A stretch of 64,000 nt of DNA from CAXXOK01 sp963675925 (GTDB lineage: Bacteria > Bacillota > Clostridia > Christensenellales > Aristaeellaceae). Below are positions 1-14,190 of this stretch, piece by piece. The notes under the pieces were generated by a model that searched no databases, had not been told where the DNA came from, and saw only the letters and a program-made list of their open reading frames with translations. Position 1 is the stretch's first letter. Every line of letters starts with the position of its first letter. A program made the translations under genes and the position numbers. The stretch spans positions 806,001 through 870,000 of the forward strand of contig CAXXIB010000004.1 of assembly GCA_963675925.2 (NCBI GenBank). The letters run 5' to 3'.

Positions 1-1993
1 TGTTCCGCCAGCGCATAGTGGATGGTCAGCAGGTAGAACTGCCCGACCCGTGGCTTTCGGACGGCAACGTATGGGAAATCCCCGTCACCGAGGATATTTG
101 CCAGGTGCAGTTCGGCGGCGAGGTGAAGGAAAGCATGATGGGCGACCACCGCGTGTTTACGCTGGAAAACGCCTATTCTATCGACGCCGTTCCCTACGAT
201 ATGCCGGTGGTCGGCTACGGCTCCGGCAGGGTCAACACGCTGCGCACCTGGTCGGCCCGCAGCCGCGAGAGCTTTGATTTACATACCTTTGGGCGCGGTG
301 AGTATGACAAAGCCATGGACGAAATGCGCATGGCGGAGGTCATCAACAAGGTGCTCTACCCCGAAGACAGCCACTGGGAGGGGAAAATGCTGCGCTTAAA
401 GCAGCAGTATTTCTTCACCTCGGCTACGGTGCAAACCGCGCTCAAAAAGTTTAAACACCAACACGGTAACGACTTTCAGCGTTTACCGGACAAGGTGGTC
501 TTCCATGTCAACGACACCCATCCCGGTCTGGTCATTCCGGAGCTGATGCGCCTGCTGATCGATCAGGAGGGCCTGGGCTGGGACGAAGCACAATCCATTG
601 TCAACCGCTGCGTGGCCTATACCAACCATACCGTCATGCAGGAAGCGCTGGAGCGCTGGCCGCAGGACATGATGAAGCAAACCCTCCCCCGTATTTTCAT
701 GATTCTGGAGGAGATGAACCGCCGGCTGTGCGAAACGCTGTTCAATGCCTATCCCGGCCAGTGGGACCGTATCGGCCATATGGCGATTCTCGGATACGGA
801 CAGGTACAGATGGCCAATCTCTGCGTGTCGCAAAGCTATAGCGTAAACGCTGTCAGTCAGCTGCATGGGAAAATTTGACCGATGGCCTGTTCCACGACTA
901 CTTTGCGCTAAACCACGATAAATTCAAAGCCATCACCAACGGTATTACCCACAGGCGCTGGCTGCTTTCGGCCAATCCGGGCCTGACCGAGCTGATAGAG
1001 CAGGCCATCGGCTCCGACTTCCGCGGCGATGCGGCAGAGCTTGCAAAGCTGAAGCCCTTTGCAGACGATGCGGCCTTCCGCGAACAGTATGACAAAGTAA
1101 AATACGAAAACAAGGTGCGTTTGGCGGCGCTAATCAAACAGCGCCAGGGCGATTTGCTCAGCCCCGATTTCATTTTCGATGTGCAGGCCAAACGCTTGCA
1201 CGAGTACAAACGCCAGCTGCTCAACGCCCTGCATGTGCAGGTGCTCTATAACCGCATTGTCGATGACCCCAGCTACACCATGCCACCGCGTGCGTTCCTG
1301 TTCGGAGCCAAAGCCGCGCCCGGCTACTACCGCGCGAAGCTGATTATTCGCTACATTAACGCGCTAAAGGGTTTAATCGAAAAGCACCCGCGCGCCAGCA
1401 AAATGCTGAAAGTGGTTTATATCGAAAACTACGATGTATCCACCGCGGAAGTGTTGATGCCCGCAGCCGAGATCAGCCAGCAGCTGTCCACGGCAGGCAA
1501 GGAGGCCAGCGGCACCGGCAACATGAAATTCATGATGAACGGCGCGGTCACCCTGGGCACGATGGACGGTGCAAACGTGGAGATTTTCGACCTTGTCGGC
1601 GACGACAACATCTACATTTTCGGCATGCGTGCCGATGCTGTGGAAAACCTCTACCGCGAGGGCACCTACCGCCCCATGGCCATATTTGAATCCAACAACG
1701 AGCTGCGCAAGGCGCTGGGTCAGTTTATCGACGGCACGCTGTTCCCCCACGAGCCGATGGCATTGCAGGACCTGTACCACACCCTGCTGCTTGGCGATCA
1801 CGGCGGCATGGCCGACAGCTACTTTGTGCTCAAGGACTTTGGCAGCTACGCCATGGCCAACCGCCGCATGATGGACGACTACCAAAACCGCGACAAATGG
1901 CTGAAAATGGCCGTCATCAACACCGCCATGTCCGGCCACTTCTCCTCCGATCGCACGATACGCGAGTATAACGAACGGATTTGGCATATATAG
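1..1993 (+). CDS. glgP: Glycogen/maltodextrin phosphorylase, 5' partial, apparent -1 frameshift
   Basis: Cytoplasmic PLP enzyme releasing glucose-1-phosphate from alpha-1,4-glucan. The reading frame is already open at base 3 (FRQRIVDGQQVELPDPW), so the start lies outside the window. Family landmarks: HVNDTHPGLVIPELMR, TNHTVMQEALE, TNGITHRRW, KRLHEYKRQ, LFGAKAAPGYY and the PLP-lysine region EASGTGNMKF near base 1510, ending at a normal C-terminus. The frame breaks at 873-878: a TGA follows LHGKI, and the sequence resumes one frame over with LTDGLFHDYF. Adding one T to the AAAATTT run at 870-876 restores a continuous family-like sequence. This is either a homopolymer sequencing error or a recent inactivating deletion; both halves are otherwise intact, which favours error or very recent loss. 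Functionally linked to the phosphoglucomutase at 48456-50180. Confidence 0.95.
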
Positions 1994-2119
1994 CCAGCCG
2001 GCCCATAAGGCGCGATCTGCGTTGTTGGCGGCGTCGGGGTTTCGCATCACTTACAAACGAGTAAGCTCAGCTCAACCCCTCCTTGCCGCCGCGCATCTCA
2101 CACCTTCTGAACCGGCTGG
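1994..2119. repeat. Imperfect long inverted repeat downstream of glgP
   Basis: The ends CCAGCCGG (1994-2001) and CCGGCTGG (2112-2119) are exact complements, and about 46 bases inward on each side stay roughly 70% complementary, down to GGGGTT and AACCCC. The interior carries a smaller CTTAC/GTAAG hairpin. It may act as a terminator for glgP or be an extragenic palindromic element. GC content drops sharply right after it, and 2120-2342 is AT-rich with no gene I can see. Confidence 0.6.
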
Positions 2120-2342
2120 AGCGTTTATGTGTCTAGAAAATTTCTATGAAAAAACCGTGTAAATTGAACAGCAAAATATTGTCTATCAATACATAAATCA
2201 CAGGGTACTAACAGTTCGTTTAAAAGCAATAGACCTTCTAAGTTAATTAAAGCTATAGAAAAAAATTTGTATTTGTGTTAATATGTTCTTCAAGTATAGA
2301 TGATGTCGCTTGGACAGTTAAAGCAGGATTGTTGAGGGATGT

Positions 2343-4148
2343 ATGAAAAGAGGATATATTGCTAAGTGGGAAAATATAGAAGACTGCAAAAATCTTCTGT
2401 TTTTTGCCCAAACGGTTGATGAATTAACCTTTGATTATTCAATAGCTTCCCATCGATTACCAACTCTGAATTCACACTATTTATGCTTAGATGCTATGAG
2501 CACGATTAATGATATTGATAATCACGGTGTTCCCGAGGGAACGTTAAGGCCTATTTTTGAAGAACTATATTATTCGCTTGAAAATGATCCATTATTCCCT
2601 GAAACGGATTCGCCACTAAAATACTGTTTAAAGGAATCTCAAGGAAAACATGATAGAGTGTATAATCCGCGAGATTTAAATTACGAAGAGCGAAAAGACA
2701 TAATTCAAGTGATACATGAAAGAGTATTCAAAAATAATGCTTATTTCGATAGACTAAAAGGAACAATTATTGAATTAGTTAAATCAAAAAAGGAAGAAGA
2801 ACAAAGTACGCTTTTCACTTTAACAAAGGCGCTGATAACAGAATTGGTAAACGCAGGGTATGACCAGCGATATATAAGAATAAAGTTAATCTATTGTTTC
2901 TTTAATATCAAGACAACTGTATGTATATGTGATCATATTGATACATTTTTTTCTGCTTTTCCGTTCACAAAGAAAAAATTTGAAGTTGTCCTTATTGCAG
3001 ATTCTCGTTTACAAGACACATTGCAGAACACTGATGATGTAAAAACCGAAAACCAGTATACACCCAAAACGAGAATTACTGAAGAACGAGAATTTCTACA
3101 AGGGAAAGCAGAGAGTGAAAGGTTTTTCATAGTTGAAGTAGACCAAGAGATGGACCCCTATTCGGCCGCAGAGACAGTTGAGTTTATTATTAATTTTAGA
3201 ATATCATTTTATATACTATATGATCATGCGTTTGATGCTTTGAGCAAAAGTACAAAATTTATAGTGTATGATGAAGCGAATTACTATACTATTGTTCCAC
3301 AAAAGAAGAGTGCTGTTCATCGAATGAAAACACCGAGTGTTGAGATTATTATACATAAGTTGGGAAAGATTAATGAAGCCTTACGAAAGAATGAAAAAAA
3401 CGGAGTAATCTTATTTCTAGCGTCAAACTTGCATAGCTTATCTTTAAAAAGTAATGCCGAAGAGAACCAAATACTTGACTTGTGGGCGATTATTGAATGC
3501 ATTTTCAACATCAGGCAGGGCCATACCTCTGATCGTATAACCCAAATATGTAGCAATCTAGTTCCGATTATTAATTGCAATTATCTATATAGTTTATTCA
3601 ATCAACTTTTACTAGATATCAGAAACTATGATGAAGACAGAATACAACAAATCATTGGTGATGAAGAAAATGAGTTTAAAAGAGTTCTGATGCTCGCCCA
3701 ATACATTCTACTTGAAGCTCATAGGGATAAATGTGATAGATGGATAGATCAATGTGGCGATTTCCCACTACTAAAATTCAGAATTCTTAAATATCGAGAA
3801 GTCTTTAATAATAGGGGTACACTAGCAGATTTTCTCAAAACACATTCGCAAAGAATCACATGGCAAATTATGCGAGCGTATCGAAATCGCAATTTAATTA
3901 TTCATAATGGAGAAACAATGCCATATACAGCGTTACTAGTTGAGAATCTTCATGCATATGTTGACGATTTACTTGACTATATAATAATGGCATTTGCAAA
4001 CGACTACTCTATTAATAGTATCAGACTAGAGCTTTTTGCCCAAGAGTGTGAGTGGAATGAGAAAACCGAAAAGAATAATGCTAGTAAATTGATAGATGAG
4101 GAGTTTTTAGAGTATGCACTGAGCGCAAATAAATTTAGGAAAATATGA
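2343..4148 (+). CDS. Uncharacterised AT-rich protein with C-terminal HEPN-like R-x4-H motif
   Basis: 601 aa, no signal peptide and no clear membrane segment, rich in Asn, Ile, Lys and Tyr, unlike its neighbours. The first 370 residues are unrecognised. From about 375 on it is helical, and the segment WQIMRAYRNRNLIIHNGE contains R516-x4-H521, the R-x4-6-H signature of HEPN domains (commonly RNases in toxins, Abi and defence proteins), followed by a long helix as in Apea-like HEPN proteins. The start is an ATG with GAGGG just upstream. It stands alone between the glgP repeat and a perfect palindrome at 4189-4234, with no obvious antitoxin or nucleotidyltransferase partner. Base composition suggests transfer. 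The HEPN assignment is from the motif; the role is inference. Confidence 0.6.
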   Translation: MKRGYIAKWENIEDCKNLLFFAQTVDELTFDYSIASHRLPTLNSHYLCLDAMSTINDIDNHGVPEGTLRPIFEELYYSLENDPLFPETDSPLKYCLKESQGKHDRVYNPRDLNYEERKDIIQVIHERVFKNNAYFDRLKGTIIELVKSKKEEEQSTLFTLTKALITELVNAGYDQRYIRIKLIYCFFNIKTTVCICDHIDTFFSAFPFTKKKFEVVLIADSRLQDTLQNTDDVKTENQYTPKTRITEEREFLQGKAESERFFIVEVDQEMDPYSAAETVEFIINFRISFYILYDHAFDALSKSTKFIVYDEANYYTIVPQKKSAVHRMKTPSVEIIIHKLGKINEALRKNEKNGVILFLASNLHSLSLKSNAEENQILDLWAIIECIFNIRQGHTSDRITQICSNLVPIINCNYLYSLFNQLLLDIRNYDEDRIQQIIGDEENEFKRVLMLAQYILLEAHRDKCDRWIDQCGDFPLLKFRILKYREVFNNRGTLADFLKTHSQRITWQIMRAYRNRNLIIHNGETMPYTALLVENLHAYVDDLLDYIIMAFANDYSINSIRLELFAQECEWNEKTEKNNASKLIDEEFLEYALSANKFRKI

Positions 4149-4188
4149 TTTTGGGTAAAATAAAGATATAACATAGATACAAGATTTT

Positions 4189-4234
4189 GCTTAAACCCCT
4201 TTGCCCTACTTAAGTAGGGCAAAGGGGTTTAAGC
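4189..4234. terminator. Perfect 46-bp palindrome between convergent genes (bidirectional terminator)
   Basis: Every base from 4189 to 4234 pairs about the centre ACTTAAGT, with no unpaired loop in the DNA. The stem contains ACCCCTTTGCCCTACTT and ends in AAA/TTT tracts, as expected for termination on both strands. It lies between the AT-rich HEPN-like gene (+) and the MMPL gene (-). Confidence 0.85.
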
Positions 4235-4258
4235 TGCTAATGTAAATGTTGTCGCACC

Positions 4259-6391
4259 CTACTTATTAACTTTCGCTAGCCCAGCATCGTGCTCCTTATC
4301 TCGATCCAAGGCCGCCAGTACGCCCGGCAGGACGAATATGATCAGCACGCAGGCGATGAAGCCGCCCTTGGCGATGGTAAACAGGATTTCAGCGGTGGAG
4401 GGCTCGGCGTTCATGAACACAAGCCCGATGCCGGCGGTCATGGTGACGAGTACCATGCCTGAGGTGAGTATGGTATGAATGGCATTTCGCAGGGCGTGGA
4501 TAACCGCGTCTTTCTTGTTCATCAGTGCACGCGCCTTGCGGTAGTAGTCGGCGTACAGAATGCCGTAGTCTACCATGGAACCCAGCAGCAGGCACTGCAC
4601 GATCAGCATCGGCATAAAGTACATGCTAATGCCTTGCAGGTAATTGGTACCCAGGGTGATCCATACCGCGCACTGGATGATCAGCGTCAGAATCAGCGGG
4701 ATAGTCAGCTTGCGGAACACGAGGGCCACAATCAGGAAGATCGCAACGACGGTGAGTAGCGTGATGCGGTTCATTTCGCCGGGGATACTCTCGTGCAGCT
4801 CATAGGCCACGGGCGTTGCGCCGACCAGAGAATAGGCCGCGCCGGTTTCGTCCAGAGCGCTGGTTACGGTCTCCAGCAAGGCAAAGGAGGCGTCGCCCTC
4901 TTCCGGCATGCGCGTGTTTAAAATAGCACGGGAATGTACAGGGCCGACAAACGCGTCCGCAACCGAGCCAAGCTGCTCCAGCCCGCCTTCAGGCAACATG
5001 CTGGCATACATTGGGTTCTGCGCTACGGAGGTTTGAATGTAAGTGAGCAGATCGCCAAGCGGAATACTGTCCGCGCCGTAGGCCTGGAAGAGCTGCGAAA
5101 CCATCAGAGGATTCATATCCGCAAGGGCGGCAAACTCGTCTGCCGTATAGGGCTTAAGCATAGTGGTGGCGTAGGCATTGACGCTTTCAATCTGTTCATC
5201 TGCCTGCAAGGCCGCCAGCACCGGGGCAACGGCCGCTTCGTCTTCATTGTTATACAGCACCACGATGGGGTTGGCGGGGCTGAAGTGCTTGTTTACCTCT
5301 TGGTATTCGGCCAGCGAGTAGGTGATGTTCACGCCGGACCGCAGGAAAAAGCTGCCCACCAGCAAAATCACGAAGCCAATTAAGATGAAGTAACGGCTCT
5401 TGTGCTCAAACGCGCCGATTTTCGTCATCTTGGGCGCAAACGTGCGCTTGCGGGTTTTTTCTAATACGTTGTCAAACAGCAGAATCAGCGCAGGCATCAA
5501 CGTAAGAATGCAGATCAGGCTGATGAGCACGCCCTTGGCCAGCACTAACCCTAAATCCATGCCGATGGTAAAGCTCATCAGCGTCAGGGCGAGCATCCCA
5601 ATAATGGTGGTGATCGAGCTGCCGGAAATGGCGGTTACGCCGTGGCGCAGTGCGCGGCGCATGGCCTGTTCCTTGTTCTCTGCGGTTTCTTTCTCCTGCC
5701 GGTAGCGGGAGAGCAGCATGATGGAATAGTCGATGGACAAACACACCTGCAAAATGGCCGCGATGGAATACGTAACATCGGATACGCTGCCGAAGATGAT
5801 GTTAGACCCCATATTCAGCGCGATGGCTACGCCGACGGTGATGACGAACAGAATCGGCTCCATCCAGGAGGTGCTCATCACGAACAGAATCAGCAGCAAA
5901 ATCACGCTGGCGATGATGATCAACACCGGAATCCGCTCAAGGGCGGTATTGCCGGCCGCGTTGCCGGAGACAAACATGGTATCCCCGTCGAACTGGTCGG
6001 TAACGGCGGCGACGATCGCCTTGCTCTCGGGGGTATAGCCCGGCGCATCGGTGCTGATCTCGTACAATGTGTAGGGACCGTTGTTGAATACGTCGGTCGA
6101 ATCGTAGGATACGGTCAGTATGCCCTCGGTCTGTGCGATCTGTTCGTATACCGCCTGTTTGCGGTCTTCGGGCAGGTTTTCAAAGAGCAGGGTAAAGGTA
6201 CTGGCCGGGGAAAATTCCTCGCTAATGACATCTGCGCCCTGTTTGGCGGGTGAGTTGTCGGGCAGATACTTGCTTAAATCCCCGTTGATGTTCACCTGGG
6301 ACATCAGCACGACGCTGACCACGGTCAGCACCGCGAATAGAATCAGAATCAGTTTGTGGTCCCGTACAATGTTGCGTGCGATGGTTTTCAT
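4259..6391 (-). CDS. MMPL/RND-family membrane exporter
   Basis: 710 aa when started at 6391 (MKTIARNIVRDHK), where AAAGGAG sits at proper spacing; a longer upstream frame lacks a site. It has the RND-type two-fold layout: one membrane helix at about 13-31, a large outer loop to about 155, then five helices; a seventh helix near 335, a second large loop, then five more helices to the C-terminus. The MMPL/SSD-type segment CLSIDYSIMLLSRYRQE lies in the first half and its counterpart SMVDYGILYADYYRKA in the second. Such proteins export lipids, siderophores or drugs using the proton gradient. The divergent TetR gene (6596) and operator-like repeats suggest ligand-induced expression. Substrate unknown. 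Confidence 0.9.
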   Translation of the reverse strand: MKTIARNIVRDHKLILILFAVLTVVSVVLMSQVNINGDLSKYLPDNSPAKQGADVISEEFSPASTFTLLFENLPEDRKQAVYEQIAQTEGILTVSYDSTDVFNNGPYTLYEISTDAPGYTPESKAIVAAVTDQFDGDTMFVSGNAAGNTALERIPVLIIIASVILLLILFVMSTSWMEPILFVITVGVAIALNMGSNIIFGSVSDVTYSIAAILQVCLSIDYSIMLLSRYRQEKETAENKEQAMRRALRHGVTAISGSSITTIIGMLALTLMSFTIGMDLGLVLAKGVLISLICILTLMPALILLFDNVLEKTRKRTFAPKMTKIGAFEHKSRYFILIGFVILLVGSFFLRSGVNITYSLAEYQEVNKHFSPANPIVVLYNNEDEAAVAPVLAALQADEQIESVNAYATTMLKPYTADEFAALADMNPLMVSQLFQAYGADSIPLGDLLTYIQTSVAQNPMYASMLPEGGLEQLGSVADAFVGPVHSRAILNTRMPEEGDASFALLETVTSALDETGAAYSLVGATPVAYELHESIPGEMNRITLLTVVAIFLIVALVFRKLTIPLILTLIIQCAVWITLGTNYLQGISMYFMPMLIVQCLLLGSMVDYGILYADYYRKARALMNKKDAVIHALRNAIHTILTSGMVLVTMTAGIGLVFMNAEPSTAEILFTIAKGGFIACVLIIFVLPGVLAALDRDKEHDAGLAKVNK

Positions 6392-6418
6392 GCGTAGGCT
6401 CCTTTTGCGATAGTTAGG

Positions 6419-6492
6419 CGACACATGGTTGACAAACCGTGTCGACCTTATCATAATAACCATATGTGGACAAAACAACCAACTGTTGTTTT
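6419..6492. promoter_or_regulatory. Candidate TetR operators between divergent genes
   Basis: Two inverted repeats flank the MMPL promoter: CGACAC-AT-GGTT-gaca-AACC-GTGTCG (6419-6444) and AAAACAAC-caact-GTTGTTTT (6472-6492, perfect 8-base arms). Either could be bound by the adjacent TetR protein and would cover the -35 or the start region. Assignment is by position and symmetry only. Confidence 0.55.
6450..6478 (-). promoter_or_regulatory. Promoter of the MMPL gene
   Basis: On the minus strand, -35 TTGTTT (6473-6478), a 17-base spacer and -10 TATGAT (6450-6455). The -35 lies inside the inverted repeat 6472-6492, and the -10 is just upstream of the repeat 6419-6444. Confidence 0.7.
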
Positions 6493-6595
6493 AAGTTTGC
6501 TGTAAAACCGACAGATTGGGGTAAAGTGTCTACGCTGGAGCAACCCAGCGCCCATTTGTTGCAAGTGTGAACCGGATATAACGGGAGGCAAAGCC

Positions 6596-7153
6596 ATGTC
6601 TGATAACCAACGCGTGCGTCTGTCCAAGCAGTTGCTGCGGCAGAGCCTGATCAAGCTGCTGGGCGAAAAAACCATCCATAAAATCTCCGTGCGCGAGATC
6701 TGCGAGCTGGCGGAGGTCAACCGCTCGACCTTCTACAAATACTATGGCAGTCAGTACGACTTGTTCCGCGATATGGAAAACGAAATTTTGGAACACGTCA
6801 ACGACTACCTGCACGACGGACCCGCAACCACGCCGGGTGACCTGTCGCAGATTACCAACCTGATGGTTTTCGTCGCCGACAATGCGGAGCTGTGCCGCAT
6901 CATCATCAACCATAACATTGATCCTCAGTTTCCCGAAGCACTGGTGAACTTGCCAATGCTGCGCCAGTGGATCGACACGCACTTCCGCCCCGAGTACTCC
7001 AAAACCGAGATGGAATACGTGTACGGGTTGGTGGTCAACGGCGGGTTCTCCGTCATCCGTATGTGGCTCAATAAGGACAATCCCGAGCCGCCGATCGTGA
7101 TTGCGCAGGTTCTCTGGTCAACCATTGCTAAACTCTTCCCTGCGGCGGTGTAA
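6596..7153 (+). CDS. TetR-family transcriptional regulator
   Basis: 185 aa. The N-terminal helix-turn-helix is typical: SLIKLLGEKTIHKISVREIC, then AEVNRSTFYKYYGSQYDLF (about residues 17-62). The C-terminal ligand domain is of the type often seen in Clostridia. ATG at 6596 follows GGGAGG. Divergently transcribed from the MMPL exporter, so it most likely represses that gene and itself through the repeats in the shared 200-base spacer. A small CGCTGG/CCAGCG hairpin lies in its leader (about 6534-6551). Confidence 0.9.
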   Translation: MSDNQRVRLSKQLLRQSLIKLLGEKTIHKISVREICELAEVNRSTFYKYYGSQYDLFRDMENEILEHVNDYLHDGPATTPGDLSQITNLMVFVADNAELCRIIINHNIDPQFPEALVNLPMLRQWIDTHFRPEYSKTEMEYVYGLVVNGGFSVIRMWLNKDNPEPPIVIAQVLWSTIAKLFPAAV

Positions 7154-7171
7154 ATCTCGCCGCGCGTATGC

Positions 7172-7352
7172 TATACTATGGATAGTAAAGATAACACATA
7201 CGGGGAAAGCGGCCTATTCCTACTTGGTGCAACAGGCTGGTGATGTACGGCCATACCCGCTGCTTAACCAGGTAGAAACGAACATCTGCCGCCGAAGTCT
7301 ACGTGTAACCCCCGCAACACCCCGCGAAGGAAGCTGCAAGGAGGAATAGAGT
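7172..7352 (+). promoter_or_regulatory. Putative promoter and about 170-base leader of the secreted-protein pair
   Basis: TATACT at 7172-7177 is a plausible -10 with a weak -35 (TGTAAA, 7149-7154). The leader to 7352 is GC-rich and probably folds (for example GGTAGA/TCTGCC near 7271-7290), but I recognise no known riboswitch core in it. Confidence 0.35.
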
Positions 7353-7931
7353 ATGCGTATACGAAATCTTGTCGGCCTGTCGCTTGCGCTGGTACTGCTT
7401 TTCAGCGTTGCCGCCGCGACCGATGCCCCGCAACCTGTTGACCCAGCGGACACGAGCGTTACATTCCCCAACGGACTTACATGGCATGCCACCCTTGACG
7501 ATATGCAACGGGTGCAGGGCGTTGACAACGTAAACGATTCCCTGTTGCAGGCAGCCGGGGATGTGCAGGAGTATTGGTTTGCAAACCCGGAGGCGTTACC
7601 GTTCCCGGTTGGAACGTATTATATCTTTATCATGAACCAGCTGGCTTGCCATGGGATTGATTACGGAGTATACGAGGCGGAGGCTGAAGCGGAGATCATT
7701 AGTGACCTGACGGAAATCTATGGCACACCGGCGGAGCCGGTGACGGGGCAGGTTGTCGATATGTTTAACGCGTATAAACCGGAGGCATTTCCGTCTGATA
7801 TCCTATATTCTGCACTGGGATGGATGGTTGGCGACAGTACAGCCGTCTATTATATGAACATTACCGATGAAATGTACGTTTTTTACGCCAACGAAGGCAG
7901 GCTGTTTGCCGCAGACGACCCGGCTGAATGA
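7353..7931 (+). CDS. Secreted protein of unknown function, paralog of the next gene
   Basis: 192 aa. A clear Sec signal peptide (MRIRNLVGLSLALVLLFSVAAA) leads into a small mature domain. The start TFPNGLTWHATLDDMQRVQG aligns with SFRGGITWNTTPEQMLAAEG of the next protein, so the two are tandem paralogs. The mature part is acidic and rich in aromatic residues. AAGGAGG precedes the ATG. The stop at 7931 is followed 29 bases later by the paralog start, so they form an operon. I recognise no named family; an exported or cell-surface ligand-binding role is possible but unproven. Confidence 0.7.
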   Translation: MRIRNLVGLSLALVLLFSVAAATDAPQPVDPADTSVTFPNGLTWHATLDDMQRVQGVDNVNDSLLQAAGDVQEYWFANPEALPFPVGTYYIFIMNQLACHGIDYGVYEAEAEAEIISDLTEIYGTPAEPVTGQVVDMFNAYKPEAFPSDILYSALGWMVGDSTAVYYMNITDEMYVFYANEGRLFAADDPAE

Positions 7932-7960
7932 AGCGCACGAGCTGGAAGGAGCACCAAACG

Positions 7961-8479
7961 ATGACCCAAACGAAGCATCGAACTCTATGGAGCGTGATTG
8001 CACTCGTGTTACTGATGGCGGTTGTCAGCACAGCCGCTGCCGACACGGCGTTTTCGTTTCGCGGCGGTATTACCTGGAACACGACGCCTGAGCAAATGCT
8101 TGCCGCCGAAGGGGTGGAAAGCGATGGCTATACGCAGCAGAATGCAAACGGCTACTCGTTTTTCTATATAAAAGGAAAGAACGCGTTTTATGTCTACCGC
8201 GATCAGCAGCTGCTGCAGGCCTACACAACACGGTCGGCCGATGCCTATGCCGGTCTTTTGGAAACCCGGACCGCGCAGCTGGGCGCGCCGGTGGAGCTTT
8301 CGGCAGATCATATCAGCGCGCTGATCAACACACTCAATGGCGCAGGCACCCTGATCCCCCAGGAAATAACAAGCCTTGCTGCCTGGTACATGCCGGACGG
8401 CACCCTGGCGGCGCTGTTTATGCTCGGCGGAAAAGCCTGCATGACCTATTTTAATGAGCAGGCCATCGCCGGCGGCTGA
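7961..8479 (+). CDS. Secreted protein of unknown function, second paralog
   Basis: 172 aa from ATG 7961, chosen because GGAAGGAGC lies 8-9 bases upstream; an in-frame ATG at 7928 has no site. Signal peptide WSVIALVLLMAVVSTAAA, then the shared motif GGITWNTTPEQMLAAEGV. The remainder (YIKGKNAFYVYRDQQLLQAY, then a hydrophobic beta-rich end) resembles the layout of its neighbour. Followed by a strong terminator at 8530. Function unknown. Confidence 0.7.
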   Translation: MTQTKHRTLWSVIALVLLMAVVSTAAADTAFSFRGGITWNTTPEQMLAAEGVESDGYTQQNANGYSFFYIKGKNAFYVYRDQQLLQAYTTRSADAYAGLLETRTAQLGAPVELSADHISALINTLNGAGTLIPQEITSLAAWYMPDGTLAALFMLGGKACMTYFNEQAIAGG

Positions 8480-8529
8480 TAATTTTAGGCGCAATTATAC
8501 ACCCATAGAAGTCCCCGTTAAAAGAATTT

Positions 8530-8554
8530 CGGGCCTGGTATGCAGGCCCGTTTT
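8530..8554 (+). terminator. Rho-independent terminator after the secreted pair
   Basis: CGGGCCTG-gtatg-CAGGCCCG followed by TTTT. Confidence 0.85.
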
Positions 8555-8634
8555 CATTACGCTATATATGGTATATACACGCCGGTGATATCTACAAGTT
8601 GCGAAAATTCGTGTGAAAACTGTGAAATTAAAGG

Positions 8635-8663
8635 TTGACATTAGGGCATCCATTTGTTATCAT
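8635..8663 (+). promoter_or_regulatory. rRNA operon promoter
   Basis: Consensus TTGACA (8635-8640), exactly 17 bases, TATCAT (8658-8663), with an AT-rich stretch upstream that could serve as an UP element. About 127 bases of leader precede the 16S. Confidence 0.8.
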
Positions 8664-8790
8664 AGATAAGCTCGCTTAAGAGCGCGAACCTTGAAAAAGA
8701 TACAGAGAAGAATGAAGAAAGAACGCAACGCAGTCAATAAAATTTGAGTGCAAAAAGCATAGCCAAGCTAAGCTTTTGAGCTAAAAGGAT

Positions 8791-10698
<1,908 letters not shown>

Positions 10699-10774
10699 GG
10701 GGGTTTAGCTCAGCTGGGAGAGCGCCTGCTTTGCAAGCAGGAGGTCAGCGGTTCGATCCCGCTAATCTCCACCA
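10699..10774 (+). tRNA. tRNA-Ala (TGC)
   Basis: 76 bases, acceptor GGGGGTT/AATCTCC, anticodon loop TTTGCAA in a CCTGC/GCAGG stem, encoded CCA. Normal position inside the rRNA spacer. Confidence 0.97.
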
Positions 10775-10777
10775 CAT

Positions 10778-10854
10778 GGATTGCTAGCTCAGCCGGTTAG
10801 AGCACTCGCCTGATAAGCGAGAGGTCGGTGGTTCGAGTCCACTGCAATCCACCA
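10778..10854 (+). tRNA. tRNA-Ile (GAT)
   Basis: 77 bases, acceptor GGATTGC/GCAATCC, anticodon loop CTGATAA, encoded CCA. Three bases after tRNA-Ala. Confidence 0.97.
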
Positions 10855-10920
10855 GGCCGCAGTGCGGCTACCAAATGGGTTTACCGCTTCTTTATAAGAA
10901 GCCGCATACCCACCTTGCAC

Positions 10921-10942
10921 CTTGACAATTGCATACGGAGGA
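10921..10942 (+). other. 5' arm of the 23S precursor processing stem
   Basis: CTTGACAATTGCATACGGAG and two further bases are complementary, with few mismatches, to 14020-14042 on the other side of the 23S gene. This is the expected RNase III-type stalk of pre-23S rRNA. Confidence 0.75.
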
Positions 10943-11059
10943 AACGAATGACACTCTGGCAACAGAGTGGAGAACGTTTCAAAACAAGAGATGAGAAAAA
11001 GAGATCATTTCTGTTCAGTAGACGGAAACGTCAAAAGAAAGAATGGTCTTAGGATTTAA

Positions 11060-13964
<2,905 letters not shown>

Positions 13965-14019
13965 CATTATTTAAAACCTAAGACCAGCATTGGAAATGAT
14001 CTCAATGCCTCACTCACAA

Positions 14020-14042
14020 TCCTCCGTATGCAGTTGTCAGGG
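14020..14042 (+). other. 3' arm of the 23S precursor processing stem
   Basis: TCCTCCGTATGCAGTTGTCA is the complement of 10921-10942. The rest of the 23S-5S spacer (13965-14190) shows nothing else I can name. Confidence 0.75.
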
Positions 14043-14190
14043 CGCAGCCTGAGGCGAGGAAGTATCCTCCCCCCGGGGACAACCCCTGCAAGAGCCCGGA
14101 TCCCGATGTTTCGTGTATCCTTACCCCGTACAAACATCTTGATCCGCGTTCAATCGCCTGTAACACAGGCACTTGAATTCGTTCACCCTT

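Noticed and set aside
2343..4148. The AT-rich 601-residue protein as part of a CBASS, retron or toxin-antitoxin system
   Set aside because: No cyclase, reverse transcriptase, antitoxin or other partner lies next to it; only the HEPN-like motif is supported.
7184..7352. Possible riboswitch in the leader of the secreted-protein pair
   Set aside because: GC-rich and foldable, but no conserved core of a known class could be recognised and there is no functional clue from the genes.
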